Shown here piece after piece: positions 49,270 through 57,725 of a stretch of 64,000 nucleotides of DNA. Position 1 is the first letter of the stretch. Each line of letters starts with the position of its first letter. The position numbers and the translations under genes are program-made. The DNA comes from Aquimarina algicola (GTDB lineage Bacteria > Bacteroidota > Bacteroidia > Flavobacteriales > Flavobacteriaceae). The stretch is from NCBI RefSeq assembly GCF_006443095.1, contig NZ_VFWZ01000001.1:186001-250000 (forward strand), read 5' to 3'. The notes beneath the pieces were generated by a model. It saw only the letters and a program-made list of their open reading frames with translations. It did not search any database and had not been told where the DNA came from.

Positions 49270-49546
49270 AGTATCAAGAAAGGCAGAGATCGATCTTGCC
49301 AAAATGTATGAATATGGTATTGAAACATTTGGGTTAAAACAAGCCAAGGATTACTTATTAGGAATGCACATGCTGTTTCAAGTATTAGCAGATAATACTA
49401 GTCTTGGACGTGACGCATCTGAATTTATTCTATCATTAAAACGATTTTCTTATAAATCTCATACTATTTTCTATATAACTACAGATATTGATATTTTGAT
49501 TATTCGTGTATTAAACCAAAGTATGGATTATGAAAAGAATTTATAG
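49256..49546 (+). CDS. parE: ParE/RelE-family toxin
   Basis: 96 residues with the ParE fold: YKVSRKAEIDLAKMYEYGIETFG, then LSLKRFSYKSHTIFYITTDIDILIIRVLNQSMDYE. Family members poison gyrase or cut mRNA. Starts inside the parD gene, the usual toxin-antitoxin layout. Confidence 0.92.
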   Translation: MGVYKVSRKAEIDLAKMYEYGIETFGLKQAKDYLLGMHMLFQVLADNTSLGRDASEFILSLKRFSYKSHTIFYITTDIDILIIRVLNQSMDYEKNL

Positions 49547-49622
49547 ATTTTAATTCGCATCTACATAATATGGAATTATAGCTTACAAATGGCATAACAA
49601 CAAGATATAATCTAAATATGAT

Positions 49623-49793
49623 ATTTGTACTATAATGTACTTGCGTTATGTCACTTTGCTTTGGTAAAAGCAAAGTTTTCTTGCACTACATATTCTTTAA
49701 AAGTTTTATAACGAAAAGCTTCTTTAAAAAAGGTAATGAAACACTTATTACCCGTTCGACGATAGGAGAGTAGGGGAATGTGTGTGGAATGGG
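49623..49793 (+). repeat. Repeat flanking parDE, right copy
   Basis: Direct partner of 48746-48918. The stretch 49547-49935 has no gene apart from this repeat and the likely promoter region of the serine hydrolase gene. Confidence 0.8.
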
Positions 49794-49935
49794 CTCAAAA
49801 ATAGTAGTATTAAATTACTTCTAAACTAAATTTTATCCTATCTAAACTGTTTATTCTCCCTGTTTAATTTTTTATACTTCTATTATTTTTTGAATTAGGT
49901 CACCTTGCAAGCATAATATCAAAAAACGAACAGTT

Positions 49936-51033
49936 ATGTCATTTACTCGTAAATTATTTCTAATTACTTTATTAATTATTATGTCCATCTTCCAAAATCA
50001 AGTATATGGGCAAGAAAAAGGCACTAAAAACACCTTAAAAAATCTTATTGGTAATGAAGTTTCCACCGATTCAATTGAAGCATTTATTGAATCACAGATG
50101 AAAACATTTGATGTACCAGGCTTGTCTTTGGCACTTATTAATGACGGTAAGGTTGCCTATCACTTAACAAAAGGATATGCAGATATAGGTGAAGAGAAAC
50201 AAGTTTCAAAGAGCACCCTATTTGAAGGAGCTTCGCTTTCAAAGCCATTATTTGCATATTTTATTATGGGTTTTGTAGAAGAAGGAATAATAGATTTAGA
50301 TAAACCTCTTTACGAATATTTACCTTATGAAGCTATTGCTCACGATGAGCGCTACAAAAAAATAACAGCCAGAATGGTACTTACTCATACAACAGGATTT
50401 CCTAACTGGAGATCAGATTATAAAGAAAACAAATTATTCATCTCCTTTGAACCAGGAACAGCCTTTCAATATTCTGGAGAAGGGTATCAGTACTTGGCTA
50501 AAGTTTTAGCACATATTTTAAAAACAGACGATGCTGGTTTAGAAGAAATATACCAAGAAAGAGTTGCTTCTAAGTTAAACCTGAAGTACACAAAATTTAT
50601 TCAAGATTCTTATAATATGAAGAATAAAGCAGAGGGATACAAAGATGAAAAAGTTGTTGGCGAAGATGATGACCCAAAAATATTTGGTTCGGCATTTTCC
50701 ATACATTCAGAAGCTTTAGATTTTTCTAAATGGTTAATTGCTTTAATTAATAAAGAAGGCTTATCCAAAGAAAGCTATGACGAGCTTTTTAAAATTCAAT
50801 TTACTTTACCCGATGGACATCCTCAAAAACAATTAGGTGTTACAGACTGGACACTTGGGTTTGCAAAAGTTACTTTGCCCTTTGGGTCAGCTTATGGACA
50901 TGGTGGTAACAATGCTGGTTATACTAGTATTTTTGTTATCGAACCTGAATCAAAATGAGGTTATGTAATGTTTACAAACGCAGACCAATCACAACTTCCA
51001 ATGGTATTTCTTCAATATTTGATGACTCCGTAA
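49936..51033 (+). pseudogene. Serine hydrolase with late in-frame stop
   Basis: Signal peptide, then a class C beta-lactamase-like domain (SxxK is Ser100-Lys103 in GASLSKPLF; YSG in FQYSGEGYQYL; HGGNNAGYTS near the end). The frame stops at TGA 50956-50958, after 340 residues, but the same frame continues with GYVMFTNADQSQLPMVFLQYL and a proper TAA at 51031-51033. Family members usually read WGY(V/L)xFTNAD here, so TGG to TGA explains it. The 25 lost codons hold the last strand and helix of the fold. It may be inactive, read through, or a sequencing error. A kinase gene follows 39 bases after the true end. Confidence 0.8.
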
Positions 51034-51072
51034 TCATCATTTTATTTTTTATAAATTTACTGATATTGAAAT

Positions 51073-52089
51073 ATGAATACTATTAAACTAAATAAATCGG
51101 ACTATAAAATTATTGGCGGTTATCTTTTAATTGCTACAATATTTCTAATTTTTAAATTCTATGTTGATAAGTACACTCTGGTAGAATATTTTATAGATAT
51201 TCCTGTTTTTTGGCTTAAAGTATTTTTATTAATGTTTATAATTAAAGAATTGCTTTATTATTTTCTAATAAAAAATAAAAATTTTGTTGCTCTAGCTGTT
51301 TTAAGTTTATTAAGTTTTTGGTTAGTTGGTTTTATTACTTTTTTATCTGGTGAAATATCGCGTGATGGTTTTGTTAATTGGAAAATACTTAAGCCTTTTG
51401 GTGAATTTTTTTTAATGAATGTTTATAGCTCTTTAGGTGATTTAGCCATTCCACTGGCATTAATTTCGGCTAAAAAATATTATGAATATCAATTAAGAGC
51501 TACTACGTTTTCAAATACTCAAAAAGAACTAGAATTAAGGTTATTAAGGTCTCAATTCAATCCTCACTTTTTATACAATAGTTTGAACACTATTGATGCA
51601 CTTGTTGATTATTCACCTAAAGAAAAGGTAAAGGAGTATATTTCAAACCTAGCTTCTTTATATCGTTATTTAATAAAAACGAATGAAGAAGACATTGTGA
51701 GTTTAGAAGATGAAATAGTATTGGCTAAAAACTATATTTATTTTATTGAAACACGATTTGAAAATGACTATCAATTTAATATAACAGAAGAAAACCTTGT
51801 TACAGATAAATACTTACCGAGTGGCGTATTATTAACGGCGTTGGAAAATATTGTTAAACACAACCAACCCGAAAATAATAGGGTAATTGTTACAACAATT
51901 AAAATTGAAAATAAAGATGTAAAGGTTATCAATACTATTTCTAAACCAAAAGAAACAAATGAGTCTTTTGGTACAGGATTAAAAAGTTTAAAAAAACGTT
52001 ATGAATTACTTTCAGACAAGATGATTGAGATTGAGGAATCTGAAAATGAGTTTATGATAACATTACCATTGTTAAAAATTGTAGACTAA
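51073..52089 (+). CDS. LytS/YehU-type sensor histidine kinase
   Basis: 338 residues, about four membrane spans in 12-132, His_kinase motif RSQFNPHFLYNSLNTIDAL (His165), ATPase with ALENIVKHN and GTGLKSLKKRYELL. More diverged than the other kinases in the window. Follows the broken serine hydrolase on the same strand; regulator 16 bases downstream. Confidence 0.92.
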   Translation: MNTIKLNKSDYKIIGGYLLIATIFLIFKFYVDKYTLVEYFIDIPVFWLKVFLLMFIIKELLYYFLIKNKNFVALAVLSLLSFWLVGFITFLSGEISRDGFVNWKILKPFGEFFLMNVYSSLGDLAIPLALISAKKYYEYQLRATTFSNTQKELELRLLRSQFNPHFLYNSLNTIDALVDYSPKEKVKEYISNLASLYRYLIKTNEEDIVSLEDEIVLAKNYIYFIETRFENDYQFNITEENLVTDKYLPSGVLLTALENIVKHNQPENNRVIVTTIKIENKDVKVINTISKPKETNESFGTGLKSLKKRYELLSDKMIEIEESENEFMITLPLLKIVD

Positions 52090-52105
52090 AAAGTATTAAG
52101 AACCT

Positions 52106-52858
52106 ATGAATATTCTAATTATAGAAGATGAAACTCCAGCATTTAAAAAGTTATTTGCTTATGTAACTGAATCTTTAAAATCAGATTTTGAATATACTCA
52201 TACACGCTCTGTTAACGAATCCATATCATATCTTGAAAAAATGAGTTATGATTTGATATTATCTGATATTAAAATAATAGGAGGGATGTCATTCGATATT
52301 TTCAATGCTATAGAAGTTTCAACACCAATAATTTTTTGTACTGCCTTTGATGAACATTTGTTACAAGCATTTAAAACTAACGGAATTGCTTATATTTTAA
52401 AACCTTATGCTCAAAAAGATATTGATGAAGCACTAAATAAGTATCAAAGTTTATTTCATAAAAAGTTCAACGAAAAAGATTTTTTTCAACAATTTAAAGT
52501 TGTTATTGAACAAAAAAATAGTTACAAAAAACGATTTGCTATAAAAAAACCTGAAGGTATAAAACTCGTAAATACTGAAGATGTTTGTTATATAGAAGCC
52601 TGTGGGGATTTTTGTAAATTCAAAGATACTAATGCCGAGTTACACAGTATCTCAAAATCTATAGGTTTATTATGTAGTGAGTTGAATCCAGAACATTTTT
52701 TTAGAATAAACAGAAGCTATATAGTGAACATTACTTTTATAGAAAAAATAGTATCCTACAGTAAAAATAGGTTATCAATAAAGGTAAAAGGTTTGTCTAA
52801 TTCTTTAATTACGAGTACTGCAACAACCAAGGATTTTAGACAATGGATTGATAGATGA
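52106..52858 (+). CDS. LytTR-family response regulator
   Basis: 250 residues, receiver with IIEDET and Asp54 in LILSDIKIIGG, LytTR domain from about residue 145 (VCYIEACGDFCKFKD ... FRINRSYIVNITFIEKI). Partner of the kinase just upstream. Confidence 0.92.
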   Translation: MNILIIEDETPAFKKLFAYVTESLKSDFEYTHTRSVNESISYLEKMSYDLILSDIKIIGGMSFDIFNAIEVSTPIIFCTAFDEHLLQAFKTNGIAYILKPYAQKDIDEALNKYQSLFHKKFNEKDFFQQFKVVIEQKNSYKKRFAIKKPEGIKLVNTEDVCYIEACGDFCKFKDTNAELHSISKSIGLLCSELNPEHFFRINRSYIVNITFIEKIVSYSKNRLSIKVKGLSNSLITSTATTKDFRQWIDR

Positions 52859-53653
52859 AAGTATTTAAACTATTATGTAAAATAGAGCTATAGAGCTTAC
52901 GTTTTTACACAGATGAAGCGTTGGCAAAAGCGATTGAGTCGTACATTGTTTCCAAAGTTTTATGCAGCCTTGATTTTTTTGTTTAGCTCACAAGATTATT
53001 ATTGTTTAAGTGTTCGTGAATCTCCTAAAGTCGATTTCTTTTTGTATCAAGACAAAAAGATATGCAAACCCTTAAAATGTTTAATCTGTGTTCTACAGTT
53101 AGCATGTGTATAGAAATTATCTCGTTAGAGTAATTTTATACTTATGCGGGAACCTTCACGAGAATGGCGTAAAAACTTTTATCACGTATATATTTTATCA
53201 AATACGCGATTTATAAGCTACCTAAAAGTGTTTGCTTTTTTTGGTGTGGCCAAGCGTTGGCAAATTGTGTGTAGAGAAAAATGCATTAAGCATTTTTATT
53301 TACAAAACAATAAAGCGGTTGGGCGCGGCAATTTTACATAACGGCAACTGCGAAGCAATCATGAACTCCAAAATTTAAAATATTAACCTTGTGAGTAAAT
53401 TATAGCTACAAATGTGAGCGGGATGATTAAACAATAGCTTTTTTGGAATTATTAATGACCCAAGTAGCTACGATTACTATGAAATAGAATTATCCTGGGA
53501 TATTTTTATAATATTACATTATAGCTACGAATGTGTAAGGCATGTCGCAAAACGGCTTTGACATAATATCTGTCGATATAATACGCTACCGCGTAGTTAT
53601 ATCTGATATTATATCAAATACGTGGTATTCGCCTTTTTGCTACAATAAATACA
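52859..53653. other. Gene-poor stretch next to the dif-like site
   Basis: About 800 bases without a convincing gene; two 65-aa frames (52913, 53144) look like chance. Visible structure: AAGCGTTGGCAAA twice (52917, 53252), TTATAGCTAC(A/G)AATGTG twice (53400-53416, 53519-53535), and a hairpin GATATAATACGC / GCGTAGTTATATC at 53575-53603 with one bulge. It may be decayed mobile DNA beside the chromosome-dimer resolution site. Confidence 0.5.
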
Positions 53654-53654
53654 T

Positions 53655-53682
53655 TTGTACTATAATTTATAGTATGCGAAAC
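53655..53682 (+). other. attL, dif-like site
   Basis: XerC-type arm TTGTACTATAA, 6-bp centre TTTATA, second arm GTATGCGAAAC. The 11-6-11 layout is that of dif. The second arm keeps only the TATG..AAA core of an XerD arm, as expected if it comes from the phage. Confidence 0.6.
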
Positions 53683-53730
53683 TGATTTTTCGGTTTTTTT
53701 ATATATATTTGCCATGTTGAAAAAATGTTA

Positions 53731-53770
53731 GCCCGTTAAGTGAGTTGTGTCCTTTTCGGGCATTTTTTTT
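53731..53770. terminator. Hairpin with T run at the late end of the provirus
   Basis: GCCCG / CGGGC closes a 21-base loop region, with T8 on the plus side and T6 a few bases off on the minus side. It could end the late phage transcript (minus) or block host read-through (plus). Confidence 0.55.
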
Positions 53771-53840
53771 ATATTATACTTATTTTGAGCGTTGTAGGGG
53801 TTAAGCTACGCTGCGAAACAGGTTTTAAGTGTAATACTTT

Positions 53841-54053
53841 TTACTCTTCTCCAAAATTATTTCTAGTGACCCAGCCAATTTTTCTACCTATAACTTTAGA
53901 TTTTTTGTTGTATTCGTAAAGCTTCATGTAATGGAATTGCGGGTGCTGCTGAATTCGATAAGCTGCTTTTTGCAAAGACGTATTGGTGATCTTAAACCAC
54001 TTATAATTACCGTCAAGCCAAACAACTTTAGCGATTGAACTTTTTATATACAT
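53841..54053 (-). CDS. Small phage protein, 70 aa
   Basis: MYIKSSIAKVVWLDGNYKWF start; basic and aromatic throughout (HPQFHYMKLYEYNKKSKVIGRKIGW). Last gene of the late block. No family recognised; a nucleic-acid- or virion-associated role is possible from the charge. The 229 bases upstream hold only a doubtful 21-codon frame. Confidence 0.6.
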   Translation of the reverse strand: MYIKSSIAKVVWLDGNYKWFKITNTSLQKAAYRIQQHPQFHYMKLYEYNKKSKVIGRKIGWVTRNNFGEE

Positions 54054-54282
54054 AAGAACATAAAAAAAGCATTAACGTACTTACGCAATGCGATTATGTG
54101 GATTATGGGTACAAAAAAAGCCTTTTAATGTGTATTGTTGTGTCATAATGTAGTGTTTTGAAGTGTTGAAATTCAATGTTAGCACAAATGTATTATTTTA
54201 AATCAAAAACACAAGCAAAAGACATATTTTTTCGATGAAAGGCTTTTTTTGTATATAAATTTATGGTTTTACCGCAATTTAA

Positions 54283-54906
54283 TTACTGTAAAGTATTAAT
54301 TTGTCTACCGTTCGGATGATCTCCTTTAGTTACCGTAAAGATATTATCACCACTAGCAAACATATCCTGTCTGCCATCTATAAGAATTCTGTATGATTCT
54401 CCTAGTTCAAGGTTATCGGTTGAATAAAGAACTTGGTCATTATTATTGTCAATTCTATCCATACGTATAGTAGGAGGGAAGTCTCTTGTAGCATGACTAG
54501 CTGTCACATTGTTTCCTTGATCTGTATGAGAACCACCACCAAATTGAGAAGCAAAATACACAGGGTCATTCGAATCTGAAACAGGAGCTTCGTCCACTTG
54601 TTCTGAAGGAAATTCGTAAACGTTATCATTCTGTATATCAAGAAATTGCCCGTTTGTAAAATCTAAAAAACGTCCTTCGTCAATATAATCTTGTAGGTGT
54701 ATCAATACAGGACTAGGAGCTAAAACATTGTACGATTCGATATCTTCTAGCGGGTAATTTTCTGGATTGTCCGATTTGAAGTAAAAACGTTGTCCGTTGC
54801 TCACAAAAGCAATAACAGTTCCTGCCTGTCTTGTGGTCACTTGCTTGGACGCTGGAATGGGTAAAGTTTCCATTTTTCCAAGATCATTTATATATATCAA
54901 ATGCAT
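54283..54906 (-). CDS. Phage structural protein candidate, 207 aa
   Basis: Opens MHLIYINDLGKMETLPIPAS; beta-rich with Asp/Asn-rich loops (VDEAPVSDSNDPVYFASQFGGG, RMDRIDNNNDQVLYSTDN), no signal or membrane span. Could be a spike or vertex protein. Its ATG overlaps the stop of the frameshifted gene (TAATG), so translation is coupled. Confidence 0.6.
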   Translation of the reverse strand: MHLIYINDLGKMETLPIPASKQVTTRQAGTVIAFVSNGQRFYFKSDNPENYPLEDIESYNVLAPSPVLIHLQDYIDEGRFLDFTNGQFLDIQNDNVYEFPSEQVDEAPVSDSNDPVYFASQFGGGSHTDQGNNVTASHATRDFPPTIRMDRIDNNNDQVLYSTDNLELGESYRILIDGRQDMFASGDNIFTVTKGDHPNGRQINTLQ

Positions 54907-55315
54907 TACTTAAACTTTAATTGTGAATAATATTTTGAATCTAATTTGCTAACTAAATCAGTCTCTAGAGAACGACCTACAGCGACTGTTTTGTTATAGA
55001 CTTCTTTAACTCTATCCCACTGAAAGGAAGTTGATAAGCCGTTTATGGTATCAAATACCTCTTTATCATTTTCACTCCACGAGCGAGGATCCCACGCAGG
55101 ATAAATTGTTCCTAAGTCATGCCCTAAACGAATAGCAGCGTTTCTAATTATATCTTTTTCAAGAGCATCAGAAACACCACTATTACTTAGAACTTTATTT
55201 GCGTCTTCTTCGACGTTTTGGTTTACTTTTTTTTTTTGAATACAAGTACTAAAGCTAATATTGCTATAACACCGTAATACCAGTACTTTTTTGCGTAATC
55301 TAATACTATTACCAT
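54906..55315 (-). CDS. Membrane protein requiring -1 frameshift, ~136 aa
   Basis: The frame from ATG 55315 encodes MVIVLDYAKKYWYYGVIAIL and a membrane span, reaches FKKKK and stops at TAA 55223-55225. In the -1 frame an open frame of 106 codons without Met starts right there (VNQNVEEDANKVLSNSG) and runs to a stop overlapping the next gene's ATG. The junction is 11 A followed by G, containing the slippery A AAA AAG. The product would be an N-terminal anchor with a soluble helical domain (RSLETDLVSKLDSKYYSQLK). A sequencing or indel error in the A run is the alternative. Confidence 0.7.
55226..55237 (-). promoter_or_regulatory. Slippery site, A11-G
   Basis: On the minus strand eleven A then G, giving the heptamer A AAA AAG in the reading frame, the same slippery sequence as in dnaX. 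The zero-frame stop follows in the next codon. Runs this long also allow transcriptional slippage. Confidence 0.6.
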
Positions 55316-55398
55316 TTTGTTTGTTTTATGAGTTATTAATTATCTTTTTTTACGTTTGTTTTTTCCTGAATACTTAATAATTAAGTACTGTGCAAATG

Positions 55399-55845
55399 CT
55401 AGCAGAGCGAAGAGAACAAAAAAAAACCTAGGAGTGTTTTTGTACCTAATGGAGTTTTTACAGTATCGGAAAGGTTAAACCACTTTTGCTTGTAATTGGA
55501 ATCCTCTGCGTAATTGCTCTTTACAGTAGCGTCAATATATGTGCTAGTTGTTCCGTCAGGAATGTTAAAATATTTTTGGCGCTCGAAATAATCCCTGATA
55601 CTATCAAGATGATTCTTATAAGTAGCATGACTGCGATTCGTACCAGTGGCAAAATTTTTTCTAACCTTTGCTTGACGCATTCCAAACAAGTTGTGATTTT
55701 CTTTAAAAATAGCACTGGTGAAACCGCCTGTTTCCAACCATGCTTGCGCGTAAATTGTTTTTGTGGGTACACGATTGTAGGAATATAGTTGTTTAATTAC
55801 CCATATATATAAGAACAACTTAAACTTTAGAAGTGATGCTTTCAT
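55399..55845 (-). CDS. Phage endolysin, GH73-like
   Basis: 148 residues. A short hydrophobic N-terminus (KFKLFLYIWVIKQLYS) may act as export signal-anchor; then a glucosaminidase core with AQAWLETGGFTSAIFKENHNLFGMRQ (catalytic Glu in LETGG) and SIRDYFERQKYF. The C-terminus TLLGFFLFSSLC is a second hydrophobic tail. Cuts peptidoglycan during entry or lysis. Overlaps the 50-aa gene by 26 bases. Confidence 0.85.
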   Translation of the reverse strand: MKASLLKFKLFLYIWVIKQLYSYNRVPTKTIYAQAWLETGGFTSAIFKENHNLFGMRQAKVRKNFATGTNRSHATYKNHLDSIRDYFERQKYFNIPDGTTSTYIDATVKSNYAEDSNYKQKWFNLSDTVKTPLGTKTLLGFFLFSSLC

Positions 55846-55972
55846 TATTTGGGGTTTTTAGTTTTTCAAATTTATCTGCTGCGAAGTTTAAAACTTCTAC
55901 TAGTGTTACGATCATTGCGCCATATTTAGCAGCAATCTTTATAACCGTAATAATTGTATTTAATGCTTTCAT
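55820..55972 (-). CDS. Small phage membrane protein, 50 aa
   Basis: MKALNTIITVIKIAAKYGAM is an amphipathic/hydrophobic helix, followed by VTLVEVLNFAADKFEKLKT and a short polar tail. It could be a holin-like or internal-membrane virion protein. Ends inside the endolysin gene, the holin-endolysin layout seen in many phages. Confidence 0.6.
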   Translation of the reverse strand: MKALNTIITVIKIAAKYGAMIVTLVEVLNFAADKFEKLKTPNNESITSKV

Positions 55973-55982
55973 AAAGTGTATT

Positions 55983-56408
55983 TTATCTTGTGAATTTTCC
56001 GAAATATCCAGTTACTTTTTTTCCACTGCTTGTATGACCTGAACCGTTAGGACTGATAACCATACCGATTTCTTGCAAAACAACAACACGAGTACTCATA
56101 TTCATGAGACAAGGTATTTTTTTCTCCTGGCCGCTTGATTGATAAGTGACAACAGCCATCATTTTAACATATCTATGACCTGATTCAGATTCAACAGGCT
56201 TTTTGTAATCAGTGTTATAATATGGAGCAACAGTAGCGGTTATCATACCTCTCGACCTACTTTTATTCCATGCGTTTATGATGTCTTTTCCCTGAAAGTC
56301 ACCCTTACTGATCTTCTTATATACAGCACCTGACTTCTTAGCGTTTTGCTGCTGGTTTTGATTTTGGTAACCGTTATTGTAATTACCTCTATTGTTATTA
56401 TATGCCAT
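55983..56408 (-). CDS. Asn/Gln-rich phage protein, 141 aa
   Basis: N-terminal 25 residues are Asn/Gln/Tyr-rich (NNNRGNYNNGYQNQNQQQN), then a basic alpha/beta part (KISKGDFQGKDIINAWNKSRS, YVKMMAVVTYQSSGQEKKIP). No family recognised. The charge and disordered head suggest a nucleic-acid or virion-assembly role. Confidence 0.65.
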   Translation of the reverse strand: MAYNNNRGNYNNGYQNQNQQQNAKKSGAVYKKISKGDFQGKDIINAWNKSRSRGMITATVAPYYNTDYKKPVESESGHRYVKMMAVVTYQSSGQEKKIPCLMNMSTRVVVLQEIGMVISPNGSGHTSSGKKVTGYFGKFTR

Positions 56409-56431
56409 TATATTGATTTTAATAGTTATTT

Positions 56432-57634
56432 TTAGCGTCTTCTAGGTTTATTTGATGAAAATAGCTTAACAGATAATAAAGTGACTAAAACAACGCTTAA
56501 AACACCTAATGCAAGTTTCCACCAGTTTTTTTCTAACCAGCTTTCTGTTGCTTGCCTGTTTATTTCGCGTCCTTGATCTGTTCTACCTGCTTCATCTACA
56601 ATAACACCGCCTATTCCCCTTAGAATTTCATCACGTCTGCCCCATGTTTGAGCAGCTATATTCTTAAATTGCTCGAATATATTAGAGCTTGTTTGAGTAG
56701 GAATGTTATTAGCTGTTGTTCCGGTTTGTTTTATGATATCATTCACGATTGAAGGATTTTTGATAATTTCTTCTAAAATCGAGTCATTAGGCTGTTGAAC
56801 GATGCCAGGTGTTTGACTTCTTGAATTAGGTTTAGATACAGCACCAGTAGAACCAGTACCAGCAGCAACAGTTTGCAAAAGCTTTTCTTTTAACTTGTTT
56901 GTATCATTAATAGTGATATAACCAAGTCTAAGAGCATTACCGCGTCTATATGAATGTGAAATACCATGAGCTTTCAAAAAGGCTTCTGATTGCTCTAATA
57001 TTGATCTTGAAGAATGCTTCACACGTCCTAAGTCAACACCTTGAGCAAGAATGTTTAAAACGTCTCTATTCGCCATGTTAAGTATGTTGTTAAAGTTGTT
57101 TGTTAAATTTGTTTTGTAATCTTTTACAGAATCGTAAGTGTTAAACCCTCGTCTTATAGTGTCAACAACTCCGTTATTTAGTTCGTAACCTTGTTGTAAT
57201 GGGTCTGCCGCATTTTGAAACTCATTAAACGCATGCTTAAAATTCCCATCATCAATAGCGTCTGCAATATTTCTTATTCGGTTAACTTGATCTGTTAATA
57301 GGTTTGTTGGGAGTCCTAGAGAATTGGTTACTTTTCTTGTAAGCCTAGACAAAGCGTCATCACCTTCTAATTGTTTGATAGCTCCTAGACTTGCATTGTT
57401 TAGAAAAGTATCTGCAAAAGATCCAGCGGTAAAACTATCGGGAAGTTTGAAACGTCCTGTAACGCCAAATGTGGCTTTGTCAATACTTCTACCTACATTA
57501 TCAATCCCACCATTTATACTTCTACCTATTCTTTTTATTCCTTCTGCTGGGTTTCTAGCTACAGCTCTAGCAGTTCTACCAACCTCTCTAAAAGGTTTAC
57601 TTATTGCTTTACCTAAATCTTTGAAAAATCCCAT
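56432..57634 (-). CDS. C-terminally membrane-anchored virion protein candidate, 400 aa
   Basis: Starts MGFFKDLGKAISKPFREVGR, a basic amphipathic segment; long helical, polar middle (FNNILNMANRDVLNILAQG) without Walker or catalytic motifs; one membrane span near the end (WKLALGVLSVVLVTLLSVKL) followed by FSSNKPRRR. A tail-anchored, helical protein of this size fits a membrane-containing or genome-delivery virion protein. No homology is recognised by eye. Confidence 0.65.
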   Translation of the reverse strand: MGFFKDLGKAISKPFREVGRTARAVARNPAEGIKRIGRSINGGIDNVGRSIDKATFGVTGRFKLPDSFTAGSFADTFLNNASLGAIKQLEGDDALSRLTRKVTNSLGLPTNLLTDQVNRIRNIADAIDDGNFKHAFNEFQNAADPLQQGYELNNGVVDTIRRGFNTYDSVKDYKTNLTNNFNNILNMANRDVLNILAQGVDLGRVKHSSRSILEQSEAFLKAHGISHSYRRGNALRLGYITINDTNKLKEKLLQTVAAGTGSTGAVSKPNSRSQTPGIVQQPNDSILEEIIKNPSIVNDIIKQTGTTANNIPTQTSSNIFEQFKNIAAQTWGRRDEILRGIGGVIVDEAGRTDQGREINRQATESWLEKNWWKLALGVLSVVLVTLLSVKLFSSNKPRRR

Positions 57635-57725
57635 AGAAGTTTTTTGAAGAATCCCCTAATCTCTGCCTTACGGGGCATGCGAGTAGGGGAAGAATGAAAC
57701 ACAATTAATGAAGAATGATTATATT

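Noticed and set aside
52871..52886. Second copy of TATTATGTAAAATAGA, which contains the XerD-like arm
   Set aside because: No XerC arm in register; a 16-base AT-rich match can be chance. Noted only because it is close to attL.
52913..53341. Two ~65-codon frames (52913-53113, 53144-53341)
   Set aside because: Cys/Phe/Lys-rich with no fold-like pattern, no promoter, and they lie over repeats; probably chance.
53400..53535. TTATAGCTAC repeats as a CRISPR array
   Set aside because: Only two full copies, 17 bases long and 119 bases apart.
54081..54146. 21-codon frame on the minus strand in the provirus
   Set aside because: Too short, no conserved feature, no overlap with neighbours.
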